From positions 1 through 64,000 of the forward strand of contig SVMJ01000003.1 in the NCBI GenBank assembly GCA_015067485.1: 64,000 bases of DNA, in the 5' to 3' direction. The translations under genes and the position numbers were made by a program. This stretch comes from Oscillospiraceae bacterium (GTDB taxonomy: Bacteria > Bacillota > Clostridia > Oscillospirales > JAAYXM01). The notes beneath the pieces were generated by a model that saw only the letters and a list, made by a program, of their open reading frames with translations, did not search any database and was not told the origin of the DNA. Each line of letters opens with the position of its first letter. The stretch's first letter is position 1. Below, piece after piece: positions 1 to 10,148 of the stretch.

Positions 1-287
1 ACACCGATCCCGGTAATAAAGACACGGTTTTCAAAAATGCGCTTACTCACCTGCTGTTGTGTCGGTTTTTGCGCGTGATCGGATGTTACAAGGTAGTCTA
101 AAGTAACCGAGAAATAATCCGCGATTTGCTTTAATACAACAACATCAGGGATGGATTCCGCACGTTCCCATTTGGAAATCGCTTTATCGGTATAATTCAA
201 ATGTTCGGCAAGTTCTGCCTGCGTGATCTTCTTTTCACGGCGCAATTCAATGATATTTTTCGCAATAACGGACTTGATATCTTCCAT
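1..287 (-). CDS. XRE-family helix-turn-helix transcriptional regulator (partial, runs off left edge)
   Basis: Reverse-strand translation MEDIKSVIAKNIIELRREKKITQAELAEHLNYTDKAISKWERAESIPDVVVLKQIADYFSVTLDYLV: classic HTH_3. Not in the ORF track. Confidence 0.9.
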   Translation of the reverse strand, partial: MEDIKSVIAKNIIELRREKKITQAELAEHLNYTDKAISKWERAESIPDVVVLKQIADYFSVTLDYLVTSDHAQKPTQQQVSKRIFENRVFITGIG

Positions 288-340
288 AACAGACAAAAAT
301 CTCCTTCAAAAAGCACGAAACAAAAAACTTGTGTAAATGT

Positions 341-369
341 ATTATATCACATGATTTTTGCATTTTCAA
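341..369 (-). promoter_or_regulatory. sigmaA-type promoter for the HTH gene (TTGAAA-17-TATAAT)
   Basis: Minus strand: -35 TTGAAA at 364-369, 17-nt spacer, -10 TATAAT at 341-346. Confidence 0.75.
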
Positions 370-463
370 TTGTTTTTTTGTCGACATTCTACACACAGTA
401 GAGTTGTGTTTCTAATCTACAAGCATCTCTCCTGACAGGATATTCTGTTTTCTTGTGAGTTCA

Positions 464-492
464 TTGTGTAAATCATGGAAATTTGGTATACT
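464..492 (+). promoter_or_regulatory. sigmaA-type promoter for the degV-family gene (TTGTGT-17-TATACT)
   Basis: -35 464-469, -10 487-492, followed by AAGGAGG SD and ATG at 516. Confidence 0.65.
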
Positions 493-515
493 GTAAAAAA
501 GGAGGCTGAATTCCA

Positions 516-1382
516 ATGAATGAGTTTGTTTTATTTACCGATTCCTGTTGTGATTTATCGGCAGAGACACTTCTTGACTGGAACGTAAAATGTTTGGATC
601 TCACATTCCGTTTCGATGATTCCGACCGTGAATATCAAGACAAGGAATTGGGTTCCAAAGTATTTTATCAAATGATGCGTGATGGGAAAAGTGCAAAAAC
701 CTCGGCAATCAATATCGCGCAATTTAAGGAAGCATTTGAAGCCGAAGTTAAAAACGGCAATGATATTCTCTACCTTGGTTTTTCGAGTGGTCTGAGCACC
801 ACTTATAACTCGGCAAGAGTTGCCGCAGAAGAACTTTCGGAAGCCTACCCCGAGCGAAAAATCATAGTGGTTGATTCGCTCTGCGCTTCGGCAGGGCAAG
901 CGCTTCTCTTGTCTCTTGCGATTGAGAAGAAGAGCGAAGGAGCAACGATTGAAGAGACTGCAAAATTTGTGGAAGATCATTGCTTGAGTATCTGCCACTG
1001 GTTCACAGTCGATGATTTGGAATACTTAAAACGCGGCGGACGTGTCAGCCCTGCAGTAGCGTTTGTCGGAGGGCTTCTCGGCATCAAACCGGTACTGCAC
1101 GTGGACGACGAAGGTCATTTGATCTCGGTTTCAAAGTCGCGTGGCAGAAAGGCTGCTATCACCGCACTTGCCGATCGTTATAGTGAACTTGCACTTCATC
1201 CCGAATCCGGAAAGGTATTCATCTCGCAGGCAGATTGCATGGATGATGCAAAAGAATTGGAGCGCATTCTTGTCGAACGACACAAAATTGATCCGGCACA
1301 TATTGTGGACATCGGTCCTGTTATTGGATCTCACTCAGGTCCCGGAACACTCGCACTCTTCTTCGTCGGTAAAAAAAGATAA
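516..1382 (+). CDS. DegV family fatty-acid-binding protein
   Basis: FTDSCCDL N-terminus, DSLCASAGQALL, YLKRGGRVS..GGLLGIKPVL: DegV signatures. Confidence 0.93.
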   Translation: MNEFVLFTDSCCDLSAETLLDWNVKCLDLTFRFDDSDREYQDKELGSKVFYQMMRDGKSAKTSAINIAQFKEAFEAEVKNGNDILYLGFSSGLSTTYNSARVAAEELSEAYPERKIIVVDSLCASAGQALLLSLAIEKKSEGATIEETAKFVEDHCLSICHWFTVDDLEYLKRGGRVSPAVAFVGGLLGIKPVLHVDDEGHLISVSKSRGRKAAITALADRYSELALHPESGKVFISQADCMDDAKELERILVERHKIDPAHIVDIGPVIGSHSGPGTLALFFVGKKR

Positions 1383-1386
1383 CAGA

Positions 1387-1417
1387 AAACACCGTATCGA
1401 AAATCGATACGGTGTTT
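1387..1417. terminator. Bidirectional intrinsic terminator between convergent degV and lysA
   Basis: AAACACCGTATCGA-AAA-TCGATACGGTGTTT, perfect 14-bp stem. Confidence 0.8.
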
Positions 1418-1428
1418 AAATTTTACTC

Positions 1429-2730
1429 TCAAATATCGTTTTTCAGCAGGTCTTCATAGGTCTCACGGCGAACGATTGTTTTTGCCTTGCCGTCACAAAC
1501 CATAACGACCGGTGGATTCGGAACACGGTTATAGTGCGAGGACATGGAATAATTGTATGCCCCTGTTGTCAGAACCGCGAGCAAATCCCCTGCCTTGACT
1601 GGCGGAAGTTTCATCTCTTTTCCGATCAGGTCGCCACTTTCGCAACAACGCCCCGCAATCGCAACAGTCTCGGTTGCTTCTGCTTCAATGCGTTCCGGCA
1701 ATACCGCGGTGTATTCCGCTTCATAAAGCGCATAACGCGGATTGTCGGTCATGCCGCCGTCAACTGAAACATAGGTGCGAACGTCTTTGATTTCCTTGAC
1801 CGATCCCACAGTATAAACCGTGATGCCGGACGGTGCAACAATGGAACGACCCGGTTCGATGACCAAAAACGGAAGTTCCAGATCATGTTCTTTTGCGGAT
1901 TCTTTGACTGCATCGGTCAGAACAGACACGATTTCGTCAATCAATACAGGGTGGTCTGCTTCGGTATAACGAACCCCGAACCCGCCGCCTAAATTCAATT
2001 CATCAATTGTGATGCCAAATTTAGCACGGATGTCAGCAATCAAGTCCATCATTACCTTTGCCGCAAGTCCGAACGGTTCAGTTTCAAAGATTTGAGAACC
2101 GATATGACAATGGAGACCTACTACGCGCACACCGCTCAGTTTGCTTGCTTCCGCAATAATCTGCATAACTTCCCCGTTCTCCAGTGCAACACCGAATTTG
2201 GAGTCGATCTGACCGGTTTGGATAAAGTCGTGCGTATGTGCATCGATACCGGGTTTTACGCGGAAGGAAATATCAGCAACCGTATTACGCTCTTTTGCAA
2301 GTGCGTCGAGCTTCAAAAGTTCTTCACGGTTATCAACCACAAAACGACGGATGCCCGCATCCAAAGCAAGGATGATTTCCTGCTCGGTTTTGTTGTTGCC
2401 ATGGAAATATGTGCGATCAAGCGGGAAATTTGCCTGTATTGCTGTATAAAGTTCCCCACCGGATACCAAATCCGCACCCATGCCTTCTTCTGCCAAAATG
2501 CGGTACATATACTTCGCACAGAATGCCTTACTGGCGAAAACTACCAGGAAGTTGTCTTTTCCGTAGTGTTCTTTCATTGAGGCATTGTATGCGCGGCAGG
2601 TTTCACGGATCAGGTTTTCATCCATGAGATAGAGCGGAGTTCCATATTCTTTTGCAAGTGCGGGGACGTCAAGACCGCCGATGGTAAGATGTCCCTGTTC
2701 ATTTTTCGATAAGCACGGAGAAAGAAACAT
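1429..2730 (-). CDS. lysA: Diaminopimelate decarboxylase
   Basis: 433 aa; FASKAFCAKYMYRIL, GLHCHIGSQI, ELNLGGGFGVRY, EPGRSIVA, CESGDLIG: group IV PLP decarboxylase motifs. Confidence 0.95.
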   Translation of the reverse strand: MFLSPCLSKNEQGHLTIGGLDVPALAKEYGTPLYLMDENLIRETCRAYNASMKEHYGKDNFLVVFASKAFCAKYMYRILAEEGMGADLVSGGELYTAIQANFPLDRTYFHGNNKTEQEIILALDAGIRRFVVDNREELLKLDALAKERNTVADISFRVKPGIDAHTHDFIQTGQIDSKFGVALENGEVMQIIAEASKLSGVRVVGLHCHIGSQIFETEPFGLAAKVMMDLIADIRAKFGITIDELNLGGGFGVRYTEADHPVLIDEIVSVLTDAVKESAKEHDLELPFLVIEPGRSIVAPSGITVYTVGSVKEIKDVRTYVSVDGGMTDNPRYALYEAEYTAVLPERIEAEATETVAIAGRCCESGDLIGKEMKLPPVKAGDLLAVLTTGAYNYSMSSHYNRVPNPPVVMVCDGKAKTIVRRETYEDLLKNDI

Positions 2731-2732
2731 CT

Positions 2733-3344
2733 TTACTCCTCCATTCCTTCGCTAATATGAGCAAGAATCGTGTCCAAAAGATCCTGTCTTCCGATTCCTT
2801 TTTCCGCAGAAAACGGAATGATGCATTCCTCGGGAACTTCAAGAGTTTCTGCAATCAAGGAAACTGCAGGATCGATCTGACTTTTCTTTAACTTGTCCAT
2901 TTTATTGGCAACAATACAAAACGGCATTCCGGTTTGCTTGAGCCAATCACACATGGTACAGTCATCTGCGGTGGGTTTGTGACGAATATCTACAATGAAA
3001 ACTCCGAGATCAATCGGTTTTTCATCGGAAAAGTACAGTTCAATCAACTTCCCCCAACGCTCACGTTCCTGCATAGAGACCTTTGCATACCCGTAACCGG
3101 GAAGGTCCACCAGATAAAACTTTCGGTCAATCAAAAAGAAATTGATGTGCGTGGTTTTCCCCGGGGATGCGCCGACTCTTGCAAAATTCTTTCGATTCAG
3201 CAAGCGGTTGATAACCGAGGATTTTCCAACATTCGACTTCCCCGCAAAGATAACCTGCGGCATCACATCTTGCGGAAAATCTTCTTGTTTTACCGCAGAT
3301 CGAATAAATTCCGCATTGTGTAAATTGACTTTCATAACGGACAC
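2733..3344 (-). CDS. engB: Ribosome biogenesis GTP-binding protein YsxC/EngB
   Basis: GKSNVGKSS, DLPGYGYA, NKMDKL; downstream of lon. Confidence 0.95.
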   Translation of the reverse strand: MSVMKVNLHNAEFIRSAVKQEDFPQDVMPQVIFAGKSNVGKSSVINRLLNRKNFARVGASPGKTTHINFFLIDRKFYLVDLPGYGYAKVSMQERERWGKLIELYFSDEKPIDLGVFIVDIRHKPTADDCTMCDWLKQTGMPFCIVANKMDKLKKSQIDPAVSLIAETLEVPEECIIPFSAEKGIGRQDLLDTILAHISEGMEE

Positions 3345-3347
3345 CTC

Positions 3348-5756
3348 TTACTGACGGATGACCGCACGGGTACGTTCGTTATTATGCTCTGTCGGAACAT
3401 CGGAATGAGAACTGACCACCGAAGACTCAACATCTGCTTTGAGTTTATGATCCCAATGCAAGGCACCGAGAATAACGGTATCAACATGTTCAACCGGAAT
3501 AAATGTGATTGCATCTTTGACGACCTGATCCACTTCTTCCAAATCTTTCATGTTTTCTGCAGGAATATAGATGGTTTTGATGTTGTTGCGATATGCTGCC
3601 ATGGTCTTTTCGCGAACACCGCCAATCGGCAAAACGCGACCACGAATGGAAATTTCGCCCGTCATGGCAACGTTGGATTTAGCAGGAATTTGAACCAAAG
3701 CGGAAAGCAATGCGGTGGCAATTGTGATCCCCGCAGACGGACCGTCTTTCGGTGTTGCACCTTCCGGAAAATGCACGTGAATGTCTTTGGTTTTATAGAA
3801 ATCATTCGGAATTTCGTAGTAATCAGCGCGGCTGCGAATATAGGTCAAAGCCGCTTTCACGGATTCGGTCATAACCGTTCCGAGATTCCCTGTGATTTCA
3901 AGTTTTCCGCTGCCGGGAACCAAGTTCACTTCCACTTCGAGAATCTCGCCGCCAACCGATGTCCATGCAAGACCGTTTACCACACCGGGTTCACGAATTT
4001 CTGCTTTTTCGGTCTGATAGCGCACAACACCCAAAAACTCATTCAAATTGCTGCGTGTAACCGTAACAGACGAAACTTTGTGATCCACGATTTTTTTCGC
4101 GGCCTTTCTGCAAAGCGTTCCAAGTTCGCGCTCTAAAGTACGCACGCCCGCTTCACGCGTATAGCCTTCAATCATCTGATAGATCGCGGCATCCTGGATT
4201 TTGAGAGATTTCTTCGAAAGACCGTTCTTTTCCAGCACACGCGGAATCAAGTGTTTTTTTGCAATATGGAACTTCTCCTCGGTCGTATAACTCGGTAGTT
4301 CAATCACTTCCATACGGTCAAGGAGCGGACGCGGTATGGTATCAAGCGTGTTTGCGGTCGTGATGAACAGAACTTCGGAAAGGTCAAACGGAACTTCCAG
4401 ATAGTGATCGCGGAACGCATGATTCTGCTCACTGTCGAGCACTTCCAGCATTGCCGCAGACGGATCACCGCGAAAATCGGAACTCATTTTATCGATTTCA
4501 TCCAACAGTAGAACCGGATTCTTACTTTTGGCTTGTGCCATTGCGGTCATAATACGACCCGGCATAGCACCAATATAGGTCTTTCTGTGACCACGAATGT
4601 CAGCCTCATCGCGTACACCGCCAAGCGATAAACGCGCAAAATTACGACCAAGTGCTTCTGCTACGCTGCGTCCGATCGAGGTTTTACCAACACCCGGAGG
4701 GCCAACAAGACAGATAATCTGACCTTTTACATCATGCTTGAGCTGTCGGACTGCAATGATTTCCAAAATACGATCTTTGACTTTGGTCATACCATAATGG
4801 TCTGCATCCAAAACTTTCTTGGCACGGCTGAGTTGTGTGGTTTCTTTGGTTGTTGTATTCCACGGAAGCGCCAAGCAGGTATCAAGATAAGAGCGCGCAA
4901 CCGTACTTTCTGCAGAGTGATACTGCATCTTAGCCAGGCGTTCTGCTTCTTTTTTGAGTTTCTCGGAAACTTCTTCACTCAGAGACAATGCATTGATTTT
5001 CTCAAGATATGTATCCGCTTCGGAACGGGTATCTTCGTCTTCGCCCAACTCGTTTTGAATCGCACGCATTTGCTCACGCAGATAATAATCGCGCTGATTC
5101 TTGTCCATTTGCTCATGTACCTGTTCGTGGAGTTCGTTTTCCACTTCATAAACATTGGCATCACGGCTCAGAATTTTACATACTGTCTGCAAACGGCGGA
5201 ACGGGTGTAATTCTTCCAAAACCGCTTGCTTGTTTGTGTAATCGGTCGGGATGTTCTGTGCAATATAGTCTGCCAGTTCCCCCATATCATTGTTCGAAAG
5301 AACATTGATGATGGTATCCGGCATCAGTTTTGGTGCCACTTCCGCATAAACAGAAAACGCATCACGGGCGGATTGTAACAGAGCCTGTTTACGAACATCG
5401 CTTACACGAATATTCGGGGTTTCACAAGCCTCGATTTCGCCTAAAAGGTACGGATCGATCTGCATTAAATTCTTGAGTTTCGCACGCGAAACGCCTTCCA
5501 CAAGAACACGTGTATTATCACCCGGAAAACGTAAAATCTGACAGATTTTGGCGACAGTACCGTATTCATATAAATCTTCCAAAACCGGCTTATCGGTTGC
5601 AATTTCGCGCTGTGCGACCAAAAAAATATGCTGATGGTTCTTCATTGCGGAACGCAATGCTTCGAGAGAACGGTCGCGACCCACATCGAAGTGCAACATC
5701 ATTTTCGGGAAAACGACCATACCGCGCAGAGCGAGTACCGGTAAATATTCTGACAT
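3348..5756 (-). CDS. lon: ATP-dependent endopeptidase La (Lon)
   Basis: 802 aa; GPPGVGKTS, LLDEIDKM, PEGATPKDGPSAGI Ser-Lys dyad region. Confidence 0.97.
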   Translation of the reverse strand: MSEYLPVLALRGMVVFPKMMLHFDVGRDRSLEALRSAMKNHQHIFLVAQREIATDKPVLEDLYEYGTVAKICQILRFPGDNTRVLVEGVSRAKLKNLMQIDPYLLGEIEACETPNIRVSDVRKQALLQSARDAFSVYAEVAPKLMPDTIINVLSNNDMGELADYIAQNIPTDYTNKQAVLEELHPFRRLQTVCKILSRDANVYEVENELHEQVHEQMDKNQRDYYLREQMRAIQNELGEDEDTRSEADTYLEKINALSLSEEVSEKLKKEAERLAKMQYHSAESTVARSYLDTCLALPWNTTTKETTQLSRAKKVLDADHYGMTKVKDRILEIIAVRQLKHDVKGQIICLVGPPGVGKTSIGRSVAEALGRNFARLSLGGVRDEADIRGHRKTYIGAMPGRIMTAMAQAKSKNPVLLLDEIDKMSSDFRGDPSAAMLEVLDSEQNHAFRDHYLEVPFDLSEVLFITTANTLDTIPRPLLDRMEVIELPSYTTEEKFHIAKKHLIPRVLEKNGLSKKSLKIQDAAIYQMIEGYTREAGVRTLERELGTLCRKAAKKIVDHKVSSVTVTRSNLNEFLGVVRYQTEKAEIREPGVVNGLAWTSVGGEILEVEVNLVPGSGKLEITGNLGTVMTESVKAALTYIRSRADYYEIPNDFYKTKDIHVHFPEGATPKDGPSAGITIATALLSALVQIPAKSNVAMTGEISIRGRVLPIGGVREKTMAAYRNNIKTIYIPAENMKDLEEVDQVVKDAITFIPVEHVDTVILGALHWDHKLKADVESSVVSSHSDVPTEHNNERTRAVIRQ

Positions 5757-5794
5757 AGTTTCTTCCTCCTTCCGGAAGGGATGGTGAGTAACAA

Positions 5795-7015
5795 TTATTG
5801 CGGGAACTTTTGGGGTTCCAGATGGTTTTTTACAGTTTCTGCCGTTACGATAACCGTATCGGTTTTCTCATCGGACGGGAGATCGAACATCACTTGTGTC
5901 ATGATCTGTTCCATGACTGCACGGAGACCGCGCGCACCGATTCCGCGTTCGATTGCTTTATCGGCGATCACGCCAAGTGCTTCATCTTCGAAGAACAGTT
6001 CTGCAGAATCCATGGAAAGTAACTTACAGTACTGCTTTACAAGCGCATTTTTCGGCTCGGTCAAAATACGGATCATTGCCTCACGATCCAACGGACTGAG
6101 TGGCGCAATGACCGGAAGTCGACCGACAAGTTCCGGGATAATACCGAATTTCAACAGATCATGCGGCTGGATCTCCTGCATGATTTCTGCATTATCGAGT
6201 TTCTGTTCCTGCGAGACATCGGATCCAAAGCCGATTTCGTTTTTACGCATACGGCGCTGGACAACTTTTTCAATCCCGTCAAATGCACCACCACAGATGA
6301 ACAGGATATTTTTTGTGTTGATTTCGATGAATTCCTGGTGCGGATGCTTTCTTCCTCCCTGCGGTGGAACATTTGCAACCGTACCTTCCAAAATCTTCAG
6401 TAATGCCTGCTGAACACCTTCGCCCGATACATCACGAGTAATGGAGGTGTTTTCGCTTTTGCGGGCAATTTTGTCGATTTCATCGATGTAAATGATGCCG
6501 CGTTCTGCCAAAGCAACATTGAAATCTGCCGCCTGCAGCAAACGAAGCAAAATGTTTTCAACGTCTTCACCGACGTAACCTGCTTCAGTCAATGTGGTCG
6601 CATCCGCAATAGCAAACGGAACTTGCAGGAGTTTTGCCAACGTTTGCGCAAAGAGCGTTTTACCGCAACCGGTGGGACCGATCATCAAGATATTGCTCTT
6701 TTCCAGTTCCGCGCCGGTCGGAATCTCTTCGGCAAGTTCATTGGTAATGCGCTTATAATGGTTGTAAACCGCGACGCAGAGTTTCATCTTTGCCGCGTCT
6801 TGCCCTACGATATACTCATCGAGGCCTGCATACAATTCCTGCGGTGTCAAAAGCGATGACATCATGGATGCATTGGGAATTTCCGTGCGGTCATTGCGTT
6901 TGCGACCAGGTGCTTTCAGCGCAGAAATACAATCGGCACATACAAGTCCGTTAACTCCGGTAAAGGAACCTTCTTTTGATTCAATTGTTTTTCCACATTT
7001 GGAGCAAATGAACAT
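5795..7015 (-). CDS. clpX: ATP-dependent Clp protease ATP-binding subunit ClpX
   Basis: N-terminal C4 zinc domain (CSKCGK..CADC), [23 protein letters not shown] places start at 7015 rather than ORF start 7033. Confidence 0.97.
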   Translation of the reverse strand: MFICSKCGKTIESKEGSFTGVNGLVCADCISALKAPGRKRNDRTEIPNASMMSSLLTPQELYAGLDEYIVGQDAAKMKLCVAVYNHYKRITNELAEEIPTGAELEKSNILMIGPTGCGKTLFAQTLAKLLQVPFAIADATTLTEAGYVGEDVENILLRLLQAADFNVALAERGIIYIDEIDKIARKSENTSITRDVSGEGVQQALLKILEGTVANVPPQGGRKHPHQEFIEINTKNILFICGGAFDGIEKVVQRRMRKNEIGFGSDVSQEQKLDNAEIMQEIQPHDLLKFGIIPELVGRLPVIAPLSPLDREAMIRILTEPKNALVKQYCKLLSMDSAELFFEDEALGVIADKAIERGIGARGLRAVMEQIMTQVMFDLPSDEKTDTVIVTAETVKNHLEPQKFPQ

Positions 7016-7029
7016 AGCGTTATCTCCAA

Positions 7030-7611
7030 TCAACGTTTTTCAATGACAGCATCGATTAAGCCGTATGCCTTTGCCTCTTCCGCGGACATAAAATTGTCGC
7101 GTTCGGTGTCATGTTCGATCTGTTCCAACGACTTTCCGGTAATATCGGAAAGTATGGTGTTGAGATTCTTTTTGATGCGAAGGATGCGATCTGCATGGAT
7201 CTTAATATCGGTTGCCTGACCCTGCATACCGGAAAGCGGCTGATGGATCATAATTTCCGCATTCGGAAGTGCATAGCGCTTCCCCGGAGTACCTGCAGCA
7301 AGCAGAAATGCGCCCATGGATGCGGCCATACCGATACAGATGGTGGAAACATCGCACTTGATATACTGCATGGTATCATAAATCGCCATGCCCGCGGTAA
7401 TGGAGCCACCCGGACTGTTGATGTAGAAGTCGATTTTCTTATCCGGATCCTGAGCCTCCAAATACAGCATCTGAGCAACGACCAAACTTGCAGTCACATC
7501 ATTCACTTCATCGGACAGGAAAATGATGCGGTCATTCAAAAGACGCGAAAAAATATCATACGCGCGCTCACCGCGATTGGTTTGTTCGATTACGGTAGGT
7601 ACCAGACTCAT
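7030..7611 (-). CDS. clpP: ATP-dependent Clp protease proteolytic subunit
   Basis: [35 protein letters not shown]: Ser/His catalytic motifs. Confidence 0.97.
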   Translation of the reverse strand: MSLVPTVIEQTNRGERAYDIFSRLLNDRIIFLSDEVNDVTASLVVAQMLYLEAQDPDKKIDFYINSPGGSITAGMAIYDTMQYIKCDVSTICIGMAASMGAFLLAAGTPGKRYALPNAEIMIHQPLSGMQGQATDIKIHADRILRIKKNLNTILSDITGKSLEQIEHDTERDNFMSAEEAKAYGLIDAVIEKR

Positions 7612-7649
7612 AGAAAAATCCTCCTTTTAAAATCTCCGGTTGGCAAACG

Positions 7650-7675
7650 GGCTGTCCTAAAAAGTTAGGACAGCC
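7650..7675. other. Perfect 11-bp hairpin in the tig-clpP intergenic region
   Basis: GGCTGTCCTAA-AAAG-TTAGGACAGCC; no U-tract on the minus strand. Confidence 0.6.
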
Positions 7676-7769
7676 ACGCATGTCAGTACAATAAAATTCG
7701 CCCAGAGAAATTATGTACAAATTATTTGAAATTTATTCCAACTGCTCGGGCAAATCGGCTTTGGGCAAC

Positions 7770-9299
7770 TTATTCAGCGTCTGCCTTCTTGGTGGTAGTG
7801 CGCTTTTTCGGTGCTGCTGCCTTTTCGGCATCTGCCTTTGCGGTTGTCTTTTTGGTAGTAGTGGTAGTCTTCTTTGCTGCGGTAGACTTGGTAGCAGTCT
7901 TAGTGGCAGAAGACTTGGTGGTAGTGGTTTTCTTTGCAGCCGGCTTATTTTCTGCGTCCTTATCCTCTGCCTTTGCAGTCGTCTTCTTAGTAGTGGAAGC
8001 TTTCTTCTTCGGCGCATCCGGAGCAATCAGGTTTGCATTGGAATTGTTGCGGATGAATTCACTTGCCTTCAAGGTCTTCATATCCTGAAGCATGGCTTCG
8101 CGCGGAATATAAGATTTGATGCGTTCAACCGGCATACCATACTGTTCAGACAGTTTGGTATATTCTGCATCGATATCAGCATCGGTGATTTCAAGGTTCT
8201 CTGCCTTGGTGATTGCTTCCAAAGCAAGGGTGACTTTGACTTGACGTTCTGCAGATTCACGGAAGTTCTTGCGGAATGCTTCCATGTCGGTACCGGACAT
8301 CTGGAGATAACTTTCCATAGAAATACCCTGGGATGCCATACGGTTTGCAAAATCGTCAGTGATGCGATCAAGCTGAGTTTCGATCATAACTTCCGGAATT
8401 TCAACTTCCATGTTGGAGATGATCTGATCTAAGAGCATACTTTCAAAACCATCATTGGAGATCTGTTCACGGTTTTCGAGAAGTTTTGCTTCAATGCTCT
8501 TCTTGAGTTCGTCCATCGTGTCAAACTCGGAAACATCCTTTGCAAATTCATCGTCCATAACCGGTTCTTCGGTTTCTTTGACTTCGATGACTTTGACTTT
8601 GAATACTGCAGCCTTGCCTGCAAGGTCTTCCTGATATTCGGTCGGGAAAGTAACGTTGACATCAACTTCTGCGCCTGCAACAGCACCGATCAGTTGATCT
8701 TCAAAGCCCGGGATGAACTGGCCGGAGCCGAGCTTCAAGTTGTGCTTTTCTGCCTTGCCACCTTCAAATGCAACACCGTCAACAAATCCTTCAAAGTCGA
8801 TCACGACGGTATCATTTTCCTTTGCCGCACGGTCAACCGAGACCAAGCGGGAGTTGCGCATACGCAACTGATCTAATTCACGCTGGATGTCAAGTTCGGT
8901 AACTTCCGGCTTTACCTTATCAGCGGTGAGCCCCTTGTATGCGCCGAGCTTTACTTCCGGCTTCACGGTAACAACTGCTTTGAACACAAAACCGTCAGCA
9001 CTCAAATCAACAATATCGACATCAGCACGGTCTACAGGCTCCAAACCGAGTTCTGCAATTGCCTGCTCATATGCCGGCGGATATGCAAAATTGAGAGCAT
9101 CTTCGGTGAAGACGTGTTCCCCATACATACGCTCGATCATACGGCGCGGTGCCTTACCCTTACGGAAGCCGGGCACAGTGATTTTAGGTGCGTTCTTCTT
9201 GAAAGAACGATCCATTGCTGCATCAAACTCTGCTTTTTCGACTTGGATCTCAATCGAGACCTTTCCGTTTTCAAGTTTTTCTGTAGACTTTACTTTCAT
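7770..9299 (-). CDS. tig: Trigger factor with C-terminal Lys/Thr/Ala-rich extension
   Basis: MKVKSTEKLENGKVSIEIQVEKAEF..PGFRKGKAPRRMIERMYG, FKBP domain, then ~79-aa low-complexity tail. Confidence 0.95.
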   Translation of the reverse strand: MKVKSTEKLENGKVSIEIQVEKAEFDAAMDRSFKKNAPKITVPGFRKGKAPRRMIERMYGEHVFTEDALNFAYPPAYEQAIAELGLEPVDRADVDIVDLSADGFVFKAVVTVKPEVKLGAYKGLTADKVKPEVTELDIQRELDQLRMRNSRLVSVDRAAKENDTVVIDFEGFVDGVAFEGGKAEKHNLKLGSGQFIPGFEDQLIGAVAGAEVDVNVTFPTEYQEDLAGKAAVFKVKVIEVKETEEPVMDDEFAKDVSEFDTMDELKKSIEAKLLENREQISNDGFESMLLDQIISNMEVEIPEVMIETQLDRITDDFANRMASQGISMESYLQMSGTDMEAFRKNFRESAERQVKVTLALEAITKAENLEITDADIDAEYTKLSEQYGMPVERIKSYIPREAMLQDMKTLKASEFIRNNSNANLIAPDAPKKKASTTKKTTAKAEDKDAENKPAAKKTTTTKSSATKTATKSTAAKKTTTTTKKTTAKADAEKAAAPKKRTTTKKADAE

Positions 9300-9419
9300 A
9301 TCGATTCCTCCAGTAACTAATACATCTTTGATATTCTATCAGAAAAAAATCAAAAATGCTATACCTTTTTTTCATTTTATGGATTATTTACAAGAAAACA
9401 TCTGTTTGCGGCTGAAAAC

Positions 9420-10136
9420 TTAGCAAAAGGACTCATTTTCTCCGATCAATGCGGGACAAAAACCGACAAAATCACCTGAGATCAAGTGATATTGCACCCC
9501 TTTGTGCGTGCCTGTAAACGCATATTGATGACTCGGTCCGTGCAAATGTCCGTAGTAGCAATGTGAGACATTGTACTCAGACAGCATCTCGGTAATCTCG
9601 GTACATTCAAATCCGGTACAAAGCGGCGGATAGTGCAGGACTGCAACCAACTGTTTCGCACCGTGGGTTTGCCCTGCTTTCAACGATGCTTCAAGCCGTC
9701 CCAACTCACGGCGGTAGATCTTCTCGCTATGCTCGCCACGGTCTTCTTCATAAAACCAACCGCGTGTTCCGCAGAGCGCGATTCCATCCGCCAAAACCGA
9801 GTTGTTATGTAAAAAACCGATGCTTGAAATCCCGTGCTCACGGAAGAAACGAGTTGTTTTCCCAACCGTCTCCCACCAGTAATCGTGATTCCCTTTTACG
9901 ATCAGTTTTTTACCCGGCAAGCAGTCGATAAATCGGAAATCTTCCAGCGCTTCATTGAGTGATATCCCCCATGAGATATCCCCTGCCAAAACAACGGTGT
10001 CGTTTTCAGCTACAGCGGAAAAACCTTCCTTGATGCGCTCGATATGGTTTTCCCACCCTGCACCGAAGATATCCATTGGTTTATCGGTTCCGAAAGACAA
10101 GTGCAGATCACCAATCACATAAACTGCCAAATGCAC
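9420..10136 (-). CDS. Metallophosphoesterase
   Basis: DLHLS, LAGDISW, VKGNHDYWW, YYGHLHG motifs. Confidence 0.9.
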   Translation of the reverse strand: MHLAVYVIGDLHLSFGTDKPMDIFGAGWENHIERIKEGFSAVAENDTVVLAGDISWGISLNEALEDFRFIDCLPGKKLIVKGNHDYWWETVGKTTRFFREHGISSIGFLHNNSVLADGIALCGTRGWFYEEDRGEHSEKIYRRELGRLEASLKAGQTHGAKQLVAVLHYPPLCTGFECTEITEMLSEYNVSHCYYGHLHGPSHQYAFTGTHKGVQYHLISGDFVGFCPALIGENESFC

Positions 10137-10148
10137 CGCCTCCCTGTT

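Noticed and set aside
1429-2730. Lysine riboswitch upstream of lysA
   Set aside because: lysA starts 2 bp after engB ends within the lon operon; no room for a riboswitch.
7713-8432. 239-aa Gly/Ser/Leu/Cys-rich ORF (+) and 97-aa Arg/Leu/Pro-rich ORF (-)
   Set aside because: Shadow frames of the repetitive K/T/A tail of trigger factor.
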